Assembly: GCF_009900745.1 (NCBI RefSeq)
Contig: NZ_WXVU01000011.1
Location: 118,578 to 182,577, forward strand
Length of the DNA stretch: 64,000 nucleotides
Direction of reading: 5' to 3'
Origin: Chryseobacterium sp. c4a
GTDB lineage: Bacteria; Bacteroidota; Bacteroidia; Flavobacteriales; Weeksellaceae
Shown: positions 61,931-64,000 of the stretch, one piece after another
Position numbering within the stretch: the first letter of the stretch is position 1
Layout of the letters: each line of letters starts with the position of its first letter
Position numbers and translations under genes: made by a program
The notes under the pieces: generated by a model
Databases searched by the model: none
What the model was told of the DNA's origin: nothing
The model's input: only the letters and a program-made list of their open reading frames with translations

Positions 61931-62380
61931 CTATTTATACTTGTTTTTATAAAATCTATGGGCAAAGTCCTGATACACTATTTCATCCGCTCCTTCTTGT
62001 ATATTGTAAGGAGAAGTTATTGGAAAATAATCTTCATATATAATACTGTCTTTTTTAAAGATAATACCTTGAACACCATTCTTACCTTGCATAATGATGG
62101 TTTCATCTACAGCTGCATCCGGATAAGAAAAAGATAAAGCTTTCCCATCTCTTTTCAAAAAATAGCAAGGTGGCTTAATTTTTATTTTCCCTGAGACTTT
62201 ATATTGATTCGAATAGATTTTTAGTATTCCTATCCCCGAACTATCTTCTAGTTTTAATAAAACATTTTTTACTAAAGTAGTATCAGTAATGACATTCATA
62301 GTTGATGAAGTTTTTTCCCCCTCCTTTCTACAAGAAAAGACAAACATACATACTGTCGCTACATATAATATTTTTTTCAT
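61931..62380 (-). CDS. Lipoprotein, candidate immunity protein for the adjacent Tae4-like gene
   Basis: A 149-residue lipoprotein starting MKKILYVATVCMFVFSCRKE with Cys17 in the lipobox; an in-frame ATG at 62413 would add 11 residues and spoil the signal. The mature part is a beta-rich domain of about 130 residues with no family I recognise. It lies 11 bases after the stop of the Tae4-like frame on the same strand. Periplasmic anchoring of a protein right next to a peptidoglycan amidase effector gene is what an immunity protein would need; that role is inferred. Confidence 0.65.
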   Translation of the reverse strand: MKKILYVATVCMFVFSCRKEGEKTSSTMNVITDTTLVKNVLLKLEDSSGIGILKIYSNQYKVSGKIKIKPPCYFLKRDGKALSFSYPDAAVDETIIMQGKNGVQGIIFKKDSIIYEDYFPITSPYNIQEGADEIVYQDFAHRFYKNKYK

Positions 62381-62391
62381 AGTATTATCAT

Positions 62392-62820
62392 TTAAATAAG
62401 AACCCAGAACCATATTTCCTTTCCTTTTTCAAAATAGTCAGGCATTCCTGCTTTCATTTCTAATCCGTTCCATAAATCAATATGATCTACCCCGCCAAGC
62501 CATCCATCCATAATAAATAAAAGCCCCTTATGCTTAAAACTCTTACTATTCATATTGGGAAACTTCTTCCTTGAAAGCTTTATTGCATTTCCAAAAACTT
62601 CGGGATGTTTATCTACCCAATTGGCTAATTCCTGAGCTCTTAAAATATGTTTAAATCCATTCTCGTGTCTTTCCCAACACCTCACTCCGGCGAAAGATGC
62701 TAAATCTATTCCTGATTCCTCAAATGCTACACTCATCCTGATTGCACATTGATTTTCGTGCTTTGACTTATCACAAGGAAAAACACCTTTACCAGGATGT
62801 TTATTCCATAATTGTTCAAA
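62392..62820 (-). pseudogene. tae4: Tae4-type T6SS amidase effector, apparently broken at the N-terminus
   Basis: A leftward open frame of 142 codons matches the Tae4 peptidoglycan amidase family. It has FEQLWNKHPGKG, then HENQCAIRMS with the catalytic Cys (codon 62746-62748), GVRCWERHENGFKHILRAQE, and the catalytic His-Asp in GGVDHIDLWNG. No ATG, GTG or TTG exists in frame upstream of the Cys. The frame is preceded by ATG-GTA-TGA (62829-62821), and a nearby ATG at 62824 is out of frame by one base. The first usable ATG (62736) would lose the catalytic Cys. So a one-base indel at the start is likely, or a sequencing error. Confidence 0.75.
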
Positions 62821-63037
62821 TCATACCATATCGAAATAATTTGTTATTTAAATTAATCAATATTTTTTAATCCCAATTATGCGAATATTTAATAGTCAAA
62901 ATTTACTTTTAAAGAGCGCATCTTTTCCTGAATACTTATTATCTAAGAAATAATGGTATTGTAAACTAAACCAAACAATTGTTTGCACTTGGAAAAATAA
63001 AGCATGGCAATTGGTTTATTTTGTTGCTATAATTTGA

Positions 63038-63045
63038 TATATTTG
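63038..63045 (+). promoter_or_regulatory. -7 promoter element (TATATTTG) upstream of the NUDIX gene
   Basis: TATATTTG matches TAnnTTTG and lies about 100 bases before the start at 63144. Confidence 0.45.
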
Positions 63046-63143
63046 CGTATAAATGTGGCAAAAAGTGCTATAAAAGCATGTTATTTTATCGCCTTTTAAA
63101 CCCATATTTACCTTAGGATCAATACTAACTATAAATATCTAAG

Positions 63144-63758
63144 ATGTATAAAGTTTTTGTGAACGAAAAAAAATTATTGATATCTAAACATCCCGAAGAA
63201 CTTGAAAAAAAATTGGGATATGAAAGTTTCACGACTTTAGAGATTGCATTGGATCTTTTAGAGAATACTTCTGTAAACGAACTTAATGTTTATGGAGAGA
63301 ATATTGATGAAATCTGGCAGGAATTCCAAAAACTGTTCAGAATTATAGAAGCAGCCGGAGGACTTGTCATTAAACCTGAAGGTGAAATGCTTTTCATCAG
63401 AAGATTAGGAAAATGGGATCTTCCAAAAGGAAAAATGGAAAAAGGAGAATCCAGGGAAGAATCTGCTGTAAGAGAAATTGAAGAAGAGACCGGTTTAAGA
63501 GACGTAGAATTGGTACAGTTTATCAATACCACTTATCATATCTATATCGAAAGAAACGGGGAGAAAATCCTGAAATGCACCCATTGGTTTGAAATGAACT
63601 TCAATGGTGAAGACACTTCAAAGCCACAGATTGAGGAAGGAATTACTGAAGTAGCCTGGAAAAACGTCCCTCAGATTGAAGATGAAGTTTTCCCAAGCAC
63701 ATTCAAGAATATTAAGCTTATCGTAAAAGAATACTGGGCTTTAAAGGCTAAATTGTAA
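63144..63758 (+). CDS. NUDIX hydrolase
   Basis: A 204-residue NUDIX protein. An N-terminal domain of about 65 residues is followed by the NUDIX fold, with the box starting at GKMEKGESREESA and continuing REIEEETGL; the metal-binding glutamates are intact. It hydrolyses a nucleoside diphosphate linked to some moiety, but the substrate cannot be told. It stands alone and is followed by the end of a leftward transposase gene. Confidence 0.9.
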   Translation: MYKVFVNEKKLLISKHPEELEKKLGYESFTTLEIALDLLENTSVNELNVYGENIDEIWQEFQKLFRIIEAAGGLVIKPEGEMLFIRRLGKWDLPKGKMEKGESREESAVREIEEETGLRDVELVQFINTTYHIYIERNGEKILKCTHWFEMNFNGEDTSKPQIEEGITEVAWKNVPQIEDEVFPSTFKNIKLIVKEYWALKAKL

Positions 63759-63804
63759 TAGCCACGACTTTATCTGACAGTTAGGGGTTAAAAATAATTG
63801 TCAG

Positions 63805-64000
63805 TTATCCAATATTATCCTTACTTCCAAAAGTAAGGATTTTTTGTTCCTCTGCAAGAGTTTCCAATAATTTCTCTTTTGCAATAGTTTTACTATCTAG
63901 AAACGTCTGCATCGGTGTTTTACCGTAACAATGTTTTCCTGTATGCGTTCTTTCATTGTTGTAATACGACAACCAGCTGTTCAGGTCTAATTGCAGTTCT
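63805..64000 (-). mobile_element. C-terminal end of an IS481-type transposase (runs off the window)
   Basis: A leftward frame entering from the right edge encodes 64 residues ending ILTFGSKDNIG and then a stop at 63805-63807. It contains WLSYYNNERTHTGKHCYGKTPMQTF, broken here as YYNNERTHTGKH and CYGKTPMQTF, the C-terminal signature of integrase-core transposases of the IS481 type in flavobacteria. The element's outer end should lie between 63758 and 63805; a TGACAGTTA/TGTCAGTTA pair at about 63776-63807 may be part of it. Confidence 0.8.

Overview
This window looks like chromosomal DNA of a low-GC member of the Flavobacteriia, most likely Chryseobacterium or a close relative. The evidence is TAnnTTTG-type -7 promoter elements, many MKK-initiated Sec and lipoprotein signals, a RebB array of flavobacterial type, a urease/TonB-receptor cluster, DoxD-DoxA fusions, and IS3- and IS481-type transposases. 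The genus call is an inference from protein resemblance; no rRNA gene is present to confirm it. No tRNA, rRNA or CRISPR array was seen.

Region 1 (about 0.7-8.6 kb) is the most distinctive part: a refractile-body (R-body, Reb) locus. A RebB-like gene is followed by three unrecognised genes and a divergent RebB-like gene. After a roughly 490-bp gap come six tandem RebB paralogues. Five of the six copies are preceded by a small hairpin whose stem bases co-vary between copies, and the array ends at a strong shared terminator. A convergent four-gene operon lies next to it: an unknown protein, a seven-helix-like membrane protein, a histidine kinase and a LuxR/NarL response regulator. It is a plausible controller of the R-body genes. 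R-bodies are known from Caedibacter and some other Proteobacteria as coiled protein ribbons that extend; their role in flavobacteria is not established to my knowledge.

Region 2 (8.7-18 kb) carries a LysE-type exporter, an AraC regulator, a siderophore-interacting flavoprotein, a flavodoxin-like reductase with a saccharopine-dehydrogenase-like partner, a Crp/Fnr regulator, aminopeptidase P, and a small operon ending in topoisomerase IB. Region 3 (18.2-30 kb) is a complete minus-strand urease cluster: ureA, ureB, ureC, a beta-barrel gene, ureE, ureF, ureG, ureD, then a nickel-permease-like protein, a urea channel, a His-rich TonB receptor and an AraC regulator. Together these would import urea and nickel, build the enzyme and release ammonia.

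Region 4 (30-40 kb) has pruA, two small lipoproteins (one with twelve 7-bp repeats abutting its promoter), a TPR/AraC hybrid regulator, a thioredoxin-like protein, an IS3-family element with a nonsense mutation in orfA, fabH and corA. Region 5 (40-55 kb) is mixed: a patatin, DUF2199 and zinc-ribbon proteins, an HxlR/reductase pair, tag, an alpha/beta hydrolase, DoxD, and a TetR-TolC-HlyD-DHA2 efflux operon. Region 6 (55-64 kb) has holB, an outer-membrane protein with lptC and anmK, an apparently broken Tae4-type amidase effector with a lipoprotein beside it, a NUDIX hydrolase and the end of an IS481-type transposase.

Several families of short dispersed palindromic repeats occupy the intergenic gaps throughout.
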